DNA from: Tieghemostelium lacteum
Taxonomy: Eukaryota; Evosea; Eumycetozoa; Dictyosteliales; Raperosteliaceae
Length of the DNA: 64,000 nucleotides
Direction: 5' to 3'
Assembly (NCBI GenBank): GCA_001606155.1
Contig: LODT01000048.1
Location: forward strand, 124,001 to 188,000
Every line of letters begins with the position of its first letter. The stretch's first letter is position 1. A program made the position numbers and the translations under genes. This document shows, piece after piece, positions 25,841 to 35,023 of this stretch. The notes under the pieces were generated by a model. It was not told the origin of the DNA and did no database searches. It saw only the letters and a list, made by a program, of their open reading frames with translations.

Positions 25841-27559
25841 ATGGATTTAAGAAAAGATAGAAGATCAGATAGGGAAAGATCAGATAGAAGAGATAAAGAT
25901 TATGAAAGAAGATCAGATAGAGACAGAAGAAGTGACAGAGATAGTAGGGACTATTCTTCAAAGAAAAGAGATAGAAGTCCTAGTAGATCACCACCTAGAG
26001 AAAGAGAAAGAGAAAGAGAAAAAGAAAGAGAAAGAAAAGATCCATTTACAACTACACCACAACAAAAAGAAAGAAAATCAACACTTTGGGATAGACCACC
26101 CGAAGAAAACCAACCACCACAACCACCACATATACCTTCACAACAACATCAACAACAGAATCAACAACAACAGCAGTATCAACAACAGAATCAATATCAA
26201 CAACAAATGCATCAAGGAGGATTTCAACAACACCAAAGTGGAGGTTTTCAACAACATCACCCACAACAAAATCAACAACATGGAAGTTATAGAGGTGGAG
26301 GTGGTGGTGGTGGTGGTGGTAATGTACCGGTTATTAACATGTCATCATCTGTAAATCAACAATTGGCAAATAAACAGTCTAGAAGAATATATGTTGGTAA
26401 CATTCCACCTGGTATTACAGAGGATAAGATTATAGAGTTTTTTAATGTGGCTTTAGATACTGCTGGTATCAGTCAGAAACCTGGTACTTCGTCGGTACTG
26501 AATTGTCAGATTAATCCAAGTAAAAACTATGCATTTTTGGAATTAAGATCACCAGAAGAGGCTACTAATGCAATGTCATTAGATGGTATATCACTAGAGC
26601 ACTGTTCATTGAAAATTCGTAGACCAAAGGATTTTCAGAGTAGTGATGCTCCTACAGTCTCTATATCCTCTATAGTGTCTACCAATGTACCTGATTCAGA
26701 GAATAAAGTTTATATCGGTGGTTTGCCACCTAATCTCTCAGAGGTAACTGTTAAACAGTTACTCACAGGATGTGGTAAACTTAAATCTTTTAATTTGGTA
26801 AAAGATGTGGCAACTGGTATGAGTAAAGGTTTTGCATTTTGTGAATTTGCAAATCCCGAGGATACCGATACTGCATGTACAACTTTAAATGGTATTGTAA
26901 TGGGTGAGAAGACTTTAGTCGTACAAAGAGCTTCTGTTGGCAGTAGAGGTCCAAATGATAATGGACCTAGAAGTAGTGGAATAGGTAAACAACCTGAAGA
27001 TGATGATGATCACGATGCTCTAATGTTAGGTCAGATACTGAACCTTTCAATACCCATTGCACAAGTTCTCACAAATATTCAACAACAAAAAGAAACACAA
27101 GATCCAACTCAATCTCCAACTAATAGTAATCATAATGTCAGTAATGGAAAAGATGGAGCTGCATCACCATCTTTTCAACCTATACTTCCATCACAACCAT
27201 CTAAAGTTATTCAGATATTTAATGCAATTGATAAAGAAGAGATTTATGATGACTCTAACTATGAAAATGTACTTGTGGATATGAAGGAAGAATGTGAGTT
27301 GAGATATGGTAAAATCAAATCCATTTGGGTACCAATTCCCAAACAAGACTCCCCAATTGACATTGTTAGAGTATTTGTAGAATTTGAATTATTAGAATCA
27401 GCTCAGAAAACTTATTCTCAATTGGGTGGTAGAAAATACAATAATAGATCACTATTGATTGACTATTACCCAGAGGATCTCTATCAAAAAATACAACAAA
27501 ACGACGAATTCACTTCAAATGATACAAGTTTTAATTTGTTAAATAATAATTATAATTAA
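25841..27559 (+). CDS. u2af2: U2AF large subunit (U2AF65), splicing factor
   Basis: Recognises the polypyrimidine tract at 3' splice sites. Single exon, 572 aa. Residues 1-70 are an Arg/Ser/Asp/Glu-rich RS-like domain. KSTLWDRPPEE near 80 is the tryptophan ligand motif that docks the small subunit U2AF35. A Gln/His/Asn-rich stretch with a nine-Gly run separates it from RRM1 (about 180-262; RNP2 IYVGNI, RNP1 NYAFLEL). RRM2 is at about 287-367 (VYIGGL, GFAFCEF). The C-terminal non-canonical UHM/RRM3 spans about 453-548 (VIQIFNAI, VRVFVEFELLESAQ, GGRKYNNRSLLIDYY). The UHM binds SF1 and SF3B1 in known homologues. There is also an Asp run (EDDDDHD) before LMLGQ. All parts are present. The gene is longer than the human protein (475 aa) because of the low-complexity linkers. 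Confidence 0.96.
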   Translation: MDLRKDRRSDRERSDRRDKDYERRSDRDRRSDRDSRDYSSKKRDRSPSRSPPREREREREKERERKDPFTTTPQQKERKSTLWDRPPEENQPPQPPHIPSQQHQQQNQQQQQYQQQNQYQQQMHQGGFQQHQSGGFQQHHPQQNQQHGSYRGGGGGGGGGNVPVINMSSSVNQQLANKQSRRIYVGNIPPGITEDKIIEFFNVALDTAGISQKPGTSSVLNCQINPSKNYAFLELRSPEEATNAMSLDGISLEHCSLKIRRPKDFQSSDAPTVSISSIVSTNVPDSENKVYIGGLPPNLSEVTVKQLLTGCGKLKSFNLVKDVATGMSKGFAFCEFANPEDTDTACTTLNGIVMGEKTLVVQRASVGSRGPNDNGPRSSGIGKQPEDDDDHDALMLGQILNLSIPIAQVLTNIQQQKETQDPTQSPTNSNHNVSNGKDGAASPSFQPILPSQPSKVIQIFNAIDKEEIYDDSNYENVLVDMKEECELRYGKIKSIWVPIPKQDSPIDIVRVFVEFELLESAQKTYSQLGGRKYNNRSLLIDYYPEDLYQKIQQNDEFTSNDTSFNLLNNNYN

Positions 27560-27629
27560 TAATAAAAACATTGATATTTATATTAATTAATAATACATTA
27601 ATGTGTGATCTAGAGTGTGTTTTAATATT

Positions 27630-28265
27630 TTAACAGTATCCATTATATCTATTATTATTTGAATTTTGATCTGTTGGTAAAACAATAGAAGGAGGTAATG
27701 TACTTTCAGATATTGATCTTGATTGTAAATCAAAGGCTATTTGATCAAATTGTTCAAAACCAGTACGTAATTTAGAGCTGACTTTGAAGTATTTCATATT
27801 TTTAGATTGAGCAAATGATAATACTTCGTCATCTTTAATATTTGAATCTTGAGGGAGATCAGACTTATTACCAACAAAATAAAATAATGGTTTAAAATTA
27901 CTATCAAATAATGCATCTAATTCACTATACATTTTCTTTGATTCTTTGTAACTACTATAATTTGATAGGTCAAATAGTAATATAACAGCATCACTCATTA
28001 AATAGAATGCTCTAGATGTTATTTGAAATCTTTCAGCAGATTGAAAATCCCAAAATCTTATTGTAATTGATTTACAGTCTTTCAATATACCATTATTATA
28101 TTCTCTTTCACTAAAATCGATTCCAAAATATACTGTTGGTATTGGAAATGATCCTTGAATATAACTGCACTTTAAACTTGTTTTACCTGATTTCCAAGGT
28201 CCTCTTATAATTAACTTATAAATATTATCCTTTTTATTTGAAATTCTATTATTATTATTTTGCAT
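27630..28265 (-). CDS. Rab-like small GTPase, divergent (cluster copy 1)
   Basis: Ras-superfamily GTPase fold, 211 aa. The start at 28265 (MQNNNN) was chosen because the open frame upstream is A-rich and reads into the next gene's 3' end. The paralogue next door also begins with MQN just before the YKL strand. P-loop GPWKSGKTS and guanine-specificity NKSDL are intact, and KVSSK stands in for the SAK motif. Switch II reads FWDFQSAERF instead of WDTAGQERF, so the DxxG glycine and catalytic Gln are gone. The C-terminus ends NGYC, a single terminal Cys rather than CC or CXC. It shares orientation with three adjacent relatives, only about 100 bp apart. Hydrolysis is probably impaired; function unknown. 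Confidence 0.88.
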   Translation of the reverse strand: MQNNNNRISNKKDNIYKLIIRGPWKSGKTSLKCSYIQGSFPIPTVYFGIDFSEREYNNGILKDCKSITIRFWDFQSAERFQITSRAFYLMSDAVILLFDLSNYSSYKESKKMYSELDALFDSNFKPLFYFVGNKSDLPQDSNIKDDEVLSFAQSKNMKYFKVSSKLRTGFEQFDQIAFDLQSRSISESTLPPSIVLPTDQNSNNNRYNGYC

Positions 28266-28371
28266 TTGTGTTAAAATCACATAGTTTATAATATTTGCTT
28301 TGGTTATTAATACTTTGAATGAAAAAAAAAAGAAAGAAAATGGAAGTGTGAATTTAATTTTATTTACTAAA

Positions 28372-28965
28372 TCAACAATAAATTTTGTTAGGATCCCTTT
28401 TTGGTTTTGTAAGTTTAATTGATTTTGATTGGTGTCTTGGTGTAAGATGTGATAAATCATATGGAATTTGATGTAAACGTTCAAATCCATTTCCTGTTTT
28501 ACAGCTAACTTTAATATAATACATTTTATGACCATCAACAAATGATTGAACTTCTTCATCTTTAATTAAAGGATCTTGTTCGAGATCACTTTTATTACCA
28601 ATAAGATATACAATGGGATTATGGTATGCCTCACGATTACATATATCTTGTAGTTCTTCTAACATTGCTTTGATGTCTTTATAACTTGAATATGAAGTCA
28701 AATCAAAAGGAAATATGAAAGCATCACTATTTACAATATAAGATAGAGGCAATGCTCTAAATCTCTCACAGCTTTGTCTATCCCAAAACTCTAATTTTAT
28801 ATTTCTATCATTGATTGTGTATTCTTTTGCCATCGAGTCTACTCCAGTATATCTATTATCTTCACTAAAATTATTTTGAAAGTATCTAAACATTATACTA
28901 GACTTTCCACTTCTCCATGGACCATGAATACATAATTTATATGTTGTAGTGTTTTGCATCCTCAA
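28372..28965 (-). CDS. Rab-like small GTPase, divergent (cluster copy 2)
   Basis: 197 aa, closest in layout to its downstream neighbour. MRMQNTTTYKL precedes the P-loop GPWRSGKSS; the ATG two codons later (MQN) could also be the start. Switch II is FWDRQSCERF, again without the DxxG glycine and catalytic Gln. NKSDLEQD is intact and KVSCK replaces ETSAK. The insert YSSYKDIKAMLEEL aligns with copy 1 (YSSYKESKKMYSEL), supporting tandem duplication. The C-terminus is basic (KSIKLTKPKRDPNK) and ends IYC, so membrane attachment through one Cys plus a basic patch is possible. This is inference. Confidence 0.88.
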   Translation of the reverse strand: MRMQNTTTYKLCIHGPWRSGKSSIMFRYFQNNFSEDNRYTGVDSMAKEYTINDRNIKLEFWDRQSCERFRALPLSYIVNSDAFIFPFDLTSYSSYKDIKAMLEELQDICNREAYHNPIVYLIGNKSDLEQDPLIKDEEVQSFVDGHKMYYIKVSCKTGNGFERLHQIPYDLSHLTPRHQSKSIKLTKPKRDPNKIYC

Positions 28966-29064
28966 AAACCAAAATAAATAAAAGGTATTTAAATTTAAAA
29001 ATATCTCAAATTCAAATAAATCTATCTCGAAATAAAAGGGAAAAAAATGATTTAGTGGAGGTAT

Positions 29065-29679
29065 CTATATACCAAAACAACAGGTATTGTGATTTTGGTT
29101 CTGGTTTAATGTTGTTTGCTTTATGGGGAGTGGTTGTGGATCTCTAGATTTTAGAACCTTTGGAATTTCATCTAATTGATTAAAACCTTCACCAGTTAGA
29201 CAACTGACTTTAAAGTACTTCATATTATTACTTTGTGCAAATGAATGTACTTCTTCATCTTGAATTAATATATCTTGTTCAAGATCCAATTTATTACCAA
29301 ATAGATAATATATAGGATCAAGTTTTAGTTCTTTATAAATAGCTTGTAAATCAATATAAAGTTTCTTTGTTTCATTGTAACTGTTGACATTGGATAGATC
29401 AAATATCAATATTACTGCATCACATCTTCTGAAATAAATCTTTGGTATAAGTCTTTCACAACCAAGTACATAATCCCAAAACTGTACTTTAAAAGTTTTA
29501 CCATCAATAGTATACTCTCTAGGCAACATCTCAGTAGCTAGCGTTCCATTATAAATATGGTTACTTGTGTTAAACTTATCTTTAAAATGTCTAACAAAGA
29601 GACTAGTTTTACCCGATTTGGGTGGTCCATTTATACATAATTTATACACTGGTAGATTATTATCTGTAATAGTTTGCAT
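29065..29679 (-). CDS. Rab-like small GTPase, divergent (cluster copy 3)
   Basis: 204 aa. P-loop GPPKSGKTS; switch II FWDYVLGCERL carries an extra residue and lacks the AGQ core; guanine motif NKLDLEQD; KVSCLTGEGF in the SAK position. The region before switch II has LATEMLPREY with an insertion relative to copies 1 and 2. The C-terminus, HNTCCFGI, ends in CFGI, which fits a CaaX box better than a Rab tail. This copy may therefore be prenylated by a different enzyme from its neighbours (inference from the last four residues). Confidence 0.87.
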   Translation of the reverse strand: MQTITDNNLPVYKLCINGPPKSGKTSLFVRHFKDKFNTSNHIYNGTLATEMLPREYTIDGKTFKVQFWDYVLGCERLIPKIYFRRCDAVILIFDLSNVNSYNETKKLYIDLQAIYKELKLDPIYYLFGNKLDLEQDILIQDEEVHSFAQSNNMKYFKVSCLTGEGFNQLDEIPKVLKSRDPQPLPIKQTTLNQNQNHNTCCFGI

Positions 29680-29770
29680 TATACTATTTAAAATTAAAAA
29701 TTATTATCATTTCTCTCTTTTGATCAAATACAAAAGGAGAAAAAAATTTCAAATAATTTATTTATTTTAA

Positions 29771-30361
29771 TTAACACCAAGAATACAGAGTACTTGAATG
29801 AGTTTCTATAATAGGTGTAGGTGTAGGTGGAAGTGAGTGTTGTTTTTGAAAATGAACACAATCCTCTGGAACTGAATTAAACATTTCCAAACCAATATTT
29901 AATTTACAACTAACTTTACCATATTTTAAAAATTTGTTATTCTCTACATATTCAGAGACTTCTTGGTCATTGATTTTACTATCTTGAACTAGATCACTTT
30001 TATTACCAATTAGATAAATGGAAGGGACTTCATTGGTATTGTATTTAGTTAATAGATCTTTTATATGATATTTAGCTTCTGTGTAAGTTTCTTCTTTTGA
30101 TAGATCAAAAACCACAAATACCAAAACAGCATGTCTATAATATACCATTGGTCTAGTAGCAAATCTTCCATCACCTTGTACATCCCAATACTGTATTCTA
30201 ACTGGTGTACTATCTACAGTGTATTCTCTAAAGACAAAATCATGTGAAATCGTATTATTATAGGTAACCTGAAATTTATTTTGTGTCAATCTTTTCACAA
30301 TACTAGTTTTACCAACTCCTGACGCACCTAATATCAATACCTTATAGCTTGCTATATTCAT
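29771..30361 (-). CDS. Rab-like small GTPase, divergent (cluster copy 4)
   Basis: 196 aa. It is the least degenerate of the four adjacent copies. P-loop GASGVGKTS is canonical, NKSDL is intact, and switch II is YWDVQGDGRF, keeping the DxxG glycine but replacing the catalytic Gln with Asp and the Glu with Gly. A FREYTV strand aligns with the REYTI/KEYTI of copies 2 and 3. The tail is Pro/Thr-rich (PPTPTPIIETHSS) and ends YSWC with one Cys. It may be closest to the ancestral copy from which 1-3 diverged (inference). Confidence 0.88.
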   Translation of the reverse strand: MNIASYKVLILGASGVGKTSIVKRLTQNKFQVTYNNTISHDFVFREYTVDSTPVRIQYWDVQGDGRFATRPMVYYRHAVLVFVVFDLSKEETYTEAKYHIKDLLTKYNTNEVPSIYLIGNKSDLVQDSKINDQEVSEYVENNKFLKYGKVSCKLNIGLEMFNSVPEDCVHFQKQHSLPPTPTPIIETHSSTLYSWC

Positions 30362-30802
30362 TTTTTAAATATTAAAACACTACTAAAACATATTACAGAT
30401 TTATAATTATAAATAGTTTCTCTAGTGAAAAGTTTCTCATTTTCATTAAATTAAAAAAATAAAATCAGAATTAAGTTTTTGGAAGTCCATTAAACAACAT
30501 TTATGAACGATTTTATCCCATTTAAATTATCTAATATATGAACTTTTTCTCCACCTATTTAACATTAGATATTTTACTTTTTTATCAGTATACAATAGAT
30601 TTAATACAGTCATTGAGATACTCTATTGACTTGGACTGGTTAATGTAGTTAATGAGTTTTAACACCATACATCAATGTCATCATATTCAAGAAAAGCATA
30701 TAAATGTTGTTAGGAGATGGTTTCAAATATTCAATTAAAAACAAATGAATATTATATATATTTATTAATTGACTTATAGGTCTTGTTGAGGAATCTATAT
30801 AT
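30362..30802. other. Intergenic, A+T-rich
   Basis: About 440 bp containing the promoter of Rab-like copy 4 and the 3' flank of the oxidoreductase gene. I see no gene. Confidence 0.5.
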
Positions 30803-31564
30803 TTACTTTTGATTTTCAGGTTTAGAGATCCAATTTACATATTTATGAGCACCAACTTTTGAACCATCTTTAGTGCATAGTGTTTGATCATTAAATGGTG
30901 CACCAAAGTAGGTTAAACCTGGTGAACCAATAACTTCTTTTTTAATATTTAAAGCTGAAAAGTAAATTCTTAAAAGATCGTCTAATTTAAATTTATCTGG
31001 ACCACCAACTTCAATAACTGAATTAGTAGCACCCATAACAGTTGCATCAGTCATTGCTTTAGCTACATCATCTGAAGCAATTGGTTGAATTAAAGCTGTT
31101 GGTGATACTACTTTATCATCTTTAGTGTAACCCTGTGCAATTCCACCTACAAACTCAAAGAATTGTGTAGCCTGTACAATAGTATATGGAATACCAGATT
31201 TCTTAATTAAATCCTCTTGAACTTTTTTTGCTCTAAAGTAACCAGAATCCTGTAGACGGTCTGTACCAACAACAGAGAGAGCAACATGATACTTTACACC
31301 ATGTTTCTTTTCAGCTGCCAATAGGTTTTCACTTCCATTCTTAAAAAAGTGCATAACCTTATCATCTTGCCATTCAGATGCTGGTGAATTTGCAACATCT
31401 ACTACAACATCAACATCCTTCAATGCAATATCTAAACCCTCACCAGTAACTGCATTTACACCTGATTTTGGAGAAGCTGCTAAAACATCGTGACCTAATG
31501 CAATGAGATTCTTTACAACTTTAGAACCAATTAAACCAGTACCTCCAATAATTGCAATTTTCAT
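30803..31564 (-). CDS. NmrA-like atypical SDR, NAD(P)-binding oxidoreductase
   Basis: 253 aa, single exon. The Rossmann N-terminus is MKIAIIGGTGLIGSKVVKNL (GxxGxxG). ASPKSG follows strand 2, VDVVVDVANSP strand 4, and YFRAKKVQEDLIKKSGIPYTIVQATQFFEF contains the atypical SDR Lys without the classical YxxxK. The C-terminal half (GGPDKFKLDDLLRIYFSALN) resembles the substrate-sensing lobe of NmrA/YwnB-type proteins. This compact form is commonest in bacteria, where members act as NAD(P)H-dependent reductases or redox sensors. No introns, and codon use appears similar to the neighbours. It lies inside a run of Rab-like genes with no functional link visible. The substrate is unknown. Confidence 0.88.
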   Translation of the reverse strand: MKIAIIGGTGLIGSKVVKNLIALGHDVLAASPKSGVNAVTGEGLDIALKDVDVVVDVANSPASEWQDDKVMHFFKNGSENLLAAEKKHGVKYHVALSVVGTDRLQDSGYFRAKKVQEDLIKKSGIPYTIVQATQFFEFVGGIAQGYTKDDKVVSPTALIQPIASDDVAKAMTDATVMGATNSVIEVGGPDKFKLDDLLRIYFSALNIKKEVIGSPGLTYFGAPFNDQTLCTKDGSKVGAHKYVNWISKPENQK

Positions 31565-31903
31565 TTTTCAAATTTAATCTATTTAATATTTAATGTTTTA
31601 TATATCTTTCTTTTTTATAATAATGAATAAATTAAATTTCATTTACCCACTATTTATATAAATTTAAAATTTAATTCTAAACCATCATGGAAGGGTGGAA
31701 TTTTAAAAAAATGTAGATTAATTAATCGAATGAAATTTAATTTTTTTGACACAATTGTGAATTTCACTAAAAAACGAGATGGACTGGTCCTTATCATTGT
31801 ATTATTTGAATAACTATGAATATTAGTGCCCTTTGTATTAATTCAATAGTAAATTTCTATGAAAATAAAAGATGGAAGATAATTTATTCCAAGGTCTAAA
31901 ACT
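31565..31903. other. Intergenic spacer
   Basis: About 340 bp, A+T-rich, between two minus-strand genes. It is the upstream region of the oxidoreductase. No element recognised. Confidence 0.45.
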
Positions 31904-32527
31904 CTAACAACAGGTACTTAAGTAAGATGCAGTTGAATTAGATTTACTATACATTAGTGATATTGATGATGTAGGTTCCATTTCTGTATGTTTTAAAAGC
32001 ATATCCCTAGTTATAGATTCAAATAAAATTAAACCAGTAGCTTCTTTAGCACTAGTTTCTAGGTATTTAATATTATTACTCTTTGAAAATTGTTCAGCTT
32101 CTTCAATTGTAACTTGTCTGTCAAGTGCCAAATCAGTTTTATTACCAATTAGATAGTATACACATTTTTCAGGTTTAAATCCATTATATTTGTTAACTGA
32201 TCTAGTGGTAGTGTCAAACCAACTTTGACAATATTCAAATGAGTCTCTTTTACATATATCAAATACCATGAATACTCCTTTAGCATTTCTGTAAAAAAGG
32301 TTACCCAAATTCATGTACCTATCACAACCTCCTTGATCCCATATCTGTAATGACACTTTTATATTATCAACCACTACATTTCTAACATGAAATTCAGGAT
32401 GTATAGTTTGATTCCTCATTGAAAACATGTTATCTACATATCTAGAAACTATTGCTGATTTTCCCACTTTACTTAACCCAACAAATACAATTTTAAATAA
32501 TATATCATATGATTTACTATCACTCAT
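31904..32527 (-). CDS. Rab-like small GTPase, divergent (cluster copy 5)
   Basis: 207 aa. P-loop GLSKVGKSAI, switch II IWDQGGCDRY (Gly kept, Gln replaced by Cys, Glu by Asp), guanine motif NKTDLALD, and ETSAKEATG as a normal SAK motif. The tail is Ser-rich and ends STCC, a standard double-Cys Rab geranylgeranylation site. It is therefore closer to ordinary Rabs than copies 1-3 and separated from them by the oxidoreductase gene. Residue replacement at the catalytic Gln predicts slow GTP hydrolysis (known for Ras-family Gln mutants; here inferred). Confidence 0.9.
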   Translation of the reverse strand: MSDSKSYDILFKIVFVGLSKVGKSAIVSRYVDNMFSMRNQTIHPEFHVRNVVVDNIKVSLQIWDQGGCDRYMNLGNLFYRNAKGVFMVFDICKRDSFEYCQSWFDTTTRSVNKYNGFKPEKCVYYLIGNKTDLALDRQVTIEEAEQFSKSNNIKYLETSAKEATGLILFESITRDMLLKHTEMEPTSSISLMYSKSNSTASYLSTCC

Positions 32528-33201
32528 ATTCTGTCACCTAAATCTTAAATAAAATAGAAAAAAAATAGAAAACAAAAATATTTAATGTATAAATTGAAAA
32601 TTCAACTTAATTTAATTAATAGTTGAGGATATAATGTGATTAGTTATGTTATAATTGAATTGAATTGTATGAAAACATCTGAGTTGGACTTTGTAGACAG
32701 GTTCACTCATATGGACCACACCATCAGCAGTAGACTGTTATGTGGTTTTAAACCAAATAATGGAATATCAGGATAATTGAGACCACTAAAGGAAGCGAAT
32801 TAACAAACTCAGATTTGGGATGATTTTCAGTAACAACTGAACCAGCACCTAAAGTGAATTTTATTGATTTGAGGTGATCTTTCTAAATCCAATTTTAATT
32901 GTTATTTTTTAAACATTTAATTGTATTATTTTTTAACATTCTGATGTTATTTTTTTAATAATCATTATTGTTTTAATATTGATGGAGTTTATGTATAATT
33001 GAAAATACTTCTAGAAATTAAGATAATGGTAGTGAAAAATCTTTTTGATATGCTTTTAAAATATGGTAGATGACGAAGTAGAGCCATAATGATTGTTGGG
33101 TCAAACACGTTTAAAATATGTAGTACAACTCTAGTTTTAACAGCCATAGCTATTTTTGTTACAAAAATTAAAAATTGTGATGTAATCAATCATTATAGAA
33201 A
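32528..33201. other. Divergent intergenic region
   Basis: About 670 bp between the Rab-like gene and the STAND gene. A patch at about 32700-32865 is less A+T-rich than its surroundings and reads for some 25 codons on the minus strand as KFTLGAGSVVTENHPKSEFV before stops. It may be a decayed gene piece. Just before the STAND start, an open frame (33089-33286) encodes a hydrophobic stretch, STTLVLTAIAIFV, but joins nothing. Confidence 0.45.
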
Positions 33202-35023
33202 ATGTCAACAATTTTTATTATTAAAGACAGAAAAAAGGAATGTGAAAAACTTAGGGAAGAGATATTGGAGAATAAGATTTTGGTAATGAAGGGTGATATG
33301 GGTAGTGGTAAAAAAACATTGGTAAATCAATACAGACTCCATTATAAAAGTAAATATGAATTAGTGTGGATAATGACGGATTTCAACTTTTTATTGGCTG
33401 GTTGGAAAACACAGTTTCAAATGTGTTTTCCTGATCTTTGGAAAGAGAATTCTGGTGATTTGAAAAAGTTTCTTCTCAATTCTAAATTGAAATATGTGTT
33501 ATTTGTTGGAATTATGCCACAGTTTAAACAAGATGAGTTTTTAGAGATTCTAAAAACATATATTCCAATGAACCCTGATGAGTTGTCTCCTGGTCAACAT
33601 ATAGTCATTCAAAGTAACACTGATATAGAAGGTTACAAATCCTATGAGATTGAGAAGTTTAATATTGAAGATTCTCTGTCTCTGATAAGGTACCATTTTG
33701 GTGATGAAAAGAAACTATCTGATAATGATTTAGTATCCCTTACTGACATTTGTGATGGTAATCCAAAGATGATGGAAATGACTACCACTTATATTAAACA
33801 AGTGTATCCTAAAGAAGAGAATTGTTCAGAGTTTCTAGATGCTCTAAAAGTCAGTGACAATAAGGTGAAGTCATTCTATAAGATACTACACCAAAAAGAA
33901 TGACTTCACCTTTGGTAGATTCACTAAAAATTAAATATTCTGAATTAATAATGTTTATTTGGTTTTCCAGTGCACCATTTGCATCCAAGTGGATTGAAAT
34001 TCTATGTAAACATGAACTCAAATACCAAGCTATTGATATAGAATATTTCATTGATATGATGGTGAATTTTCATATTTTTAGACATGTTGAAAACAGTGGT
34101 TTTCTGTTGTTGGACTATTCAGTTGCTTGTAATATCAGAGAACATATACCACCAGGTAAAGGTAAATCTGATTTAGAAGCCTTAATAATGAATATATTCA
34201 TTCTAAACAAATATATTCCAGAAACTGAAAATATATTTATACACAGACATTTATACTACTTTAAGGAACTCAACCAATTCCAAAGCACTGAATCTAAGAA
34301 TCAAACTTGGGAAAAGTGTGCAGAGGCTACTTTGAAACATTTTGATGACTCGGATTTATCTTTAAAAGTTGCATTGGAAGCTTTGGAACTTATCGAACCG
34401 ACATCTGATGATTTGCTACTAGGAAGAATTCATAAAACCTTAGGATGTGTCTACCGTATTAGAAAAGACACCACCAAAGCAATAGTTCATCTGACATTAT
34501 CAATTAATTATCTAAAAACTACACCACTTTTACTTTCACAAATCATGAACCATCTTGGTGACTGTTATATAGAAATTAAAAACTATAAACAAGCTTTGGA
34601 GGTATTTCAAGAGGCATTAGGTAGTTGTCAACAAAATTCTAGTGATATGTCAACTACACTTGCTTTGATTGCTAAAACTCATTTCCTCAAAAAGATTATG
34701 GTCAAACTATTCATAATCTAAGACAAGCAATAGGAATATCCAAAACCAATTCATATACAAACCTTCTAGAACTATATTACCTAATTATCAAAGTATATAT
34801 AACTTCAGGTCAAACCTCTAAAGCCACTCCCTACCTTGACGAATTAAAAAACCTGGATCCCTCAATTTATAATCCAGACGATATACAATTTTGTCTTTCT
34901 GATTTATCAAAAATGAAACCAGATCAACACCAGTTGATACCATTTTCCAAATATTTAGTTCCTAGTACAATGATTTTATCAGGTGCACTCTTTGCTTTCT
35001 ATTTATATAAAAAATTTAAATAA
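33202..35023 (+). CDS. NB-ARC/TPR (STAND, NLR-like) protein with C-terminal membrane anchor, frame-interrupted
   Basis: STAND-type P-loop ATPase joined to TPRs. The first frame (33202-33903) has Walker A GDMGSGKKTL at about 31-40, a kinase-2-like strand KYVLFVGIM without its acidic pair, HIVIQSNTD (sensor-like), and DGNPKMM matching the GLPL motif. The second frame (to 34721) holds winged-helix-like sequence and TPRs (GRIHKTLGCVYRIRKDTTKAI, NHLGDCYIEIKNYKQALEVF). The third frame continues TPR (DYGQTIHNLRQAIGIS) and ends in a hydrophobic tail (STMILSGALFAFYLYKKFK) at 35023. The first break can be a 65-bp intron (weak donor GTGACA at 33854, acceptor TTGGTAG at 33918). The second, near 34694, is best explained by one missing A in an A run: an assembly error, or a decaying gene. 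No N-terminal effector domain is seen. Confidence 0.75.
33862..33912. repeat. Perfect 16-bp inverted repeat (hairpin) at a frame junction
   Basis: AAGGTGAAGTCATTCT at 33862-33877 is matched exactly by its reverse complement at 33897-33912, with a 19-nt loop. It straddles the stop of the first STAND frame and the ATG of the second, and would lie wholly inside the proposed 65-bp intron. Its base composition is less A+T-rich than other introns here. Confidence 0.9.

Noticed and set aside
32700-32865. Short coding-like patch (KFTLGAGSVVTENHPKSEFV) on the minus strand
   Set aside because: Could be a decayed hexapeptide-acetyltransferase-like piece, but it is too short and interrupted to call as a pseudogene.
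33089-33286. Hydrophobic open frame just upstream of the STAND gene
   Set aside because: No splice pair joins it in frame to the NB-ARC exon, and it overlaps that exon in another frame.
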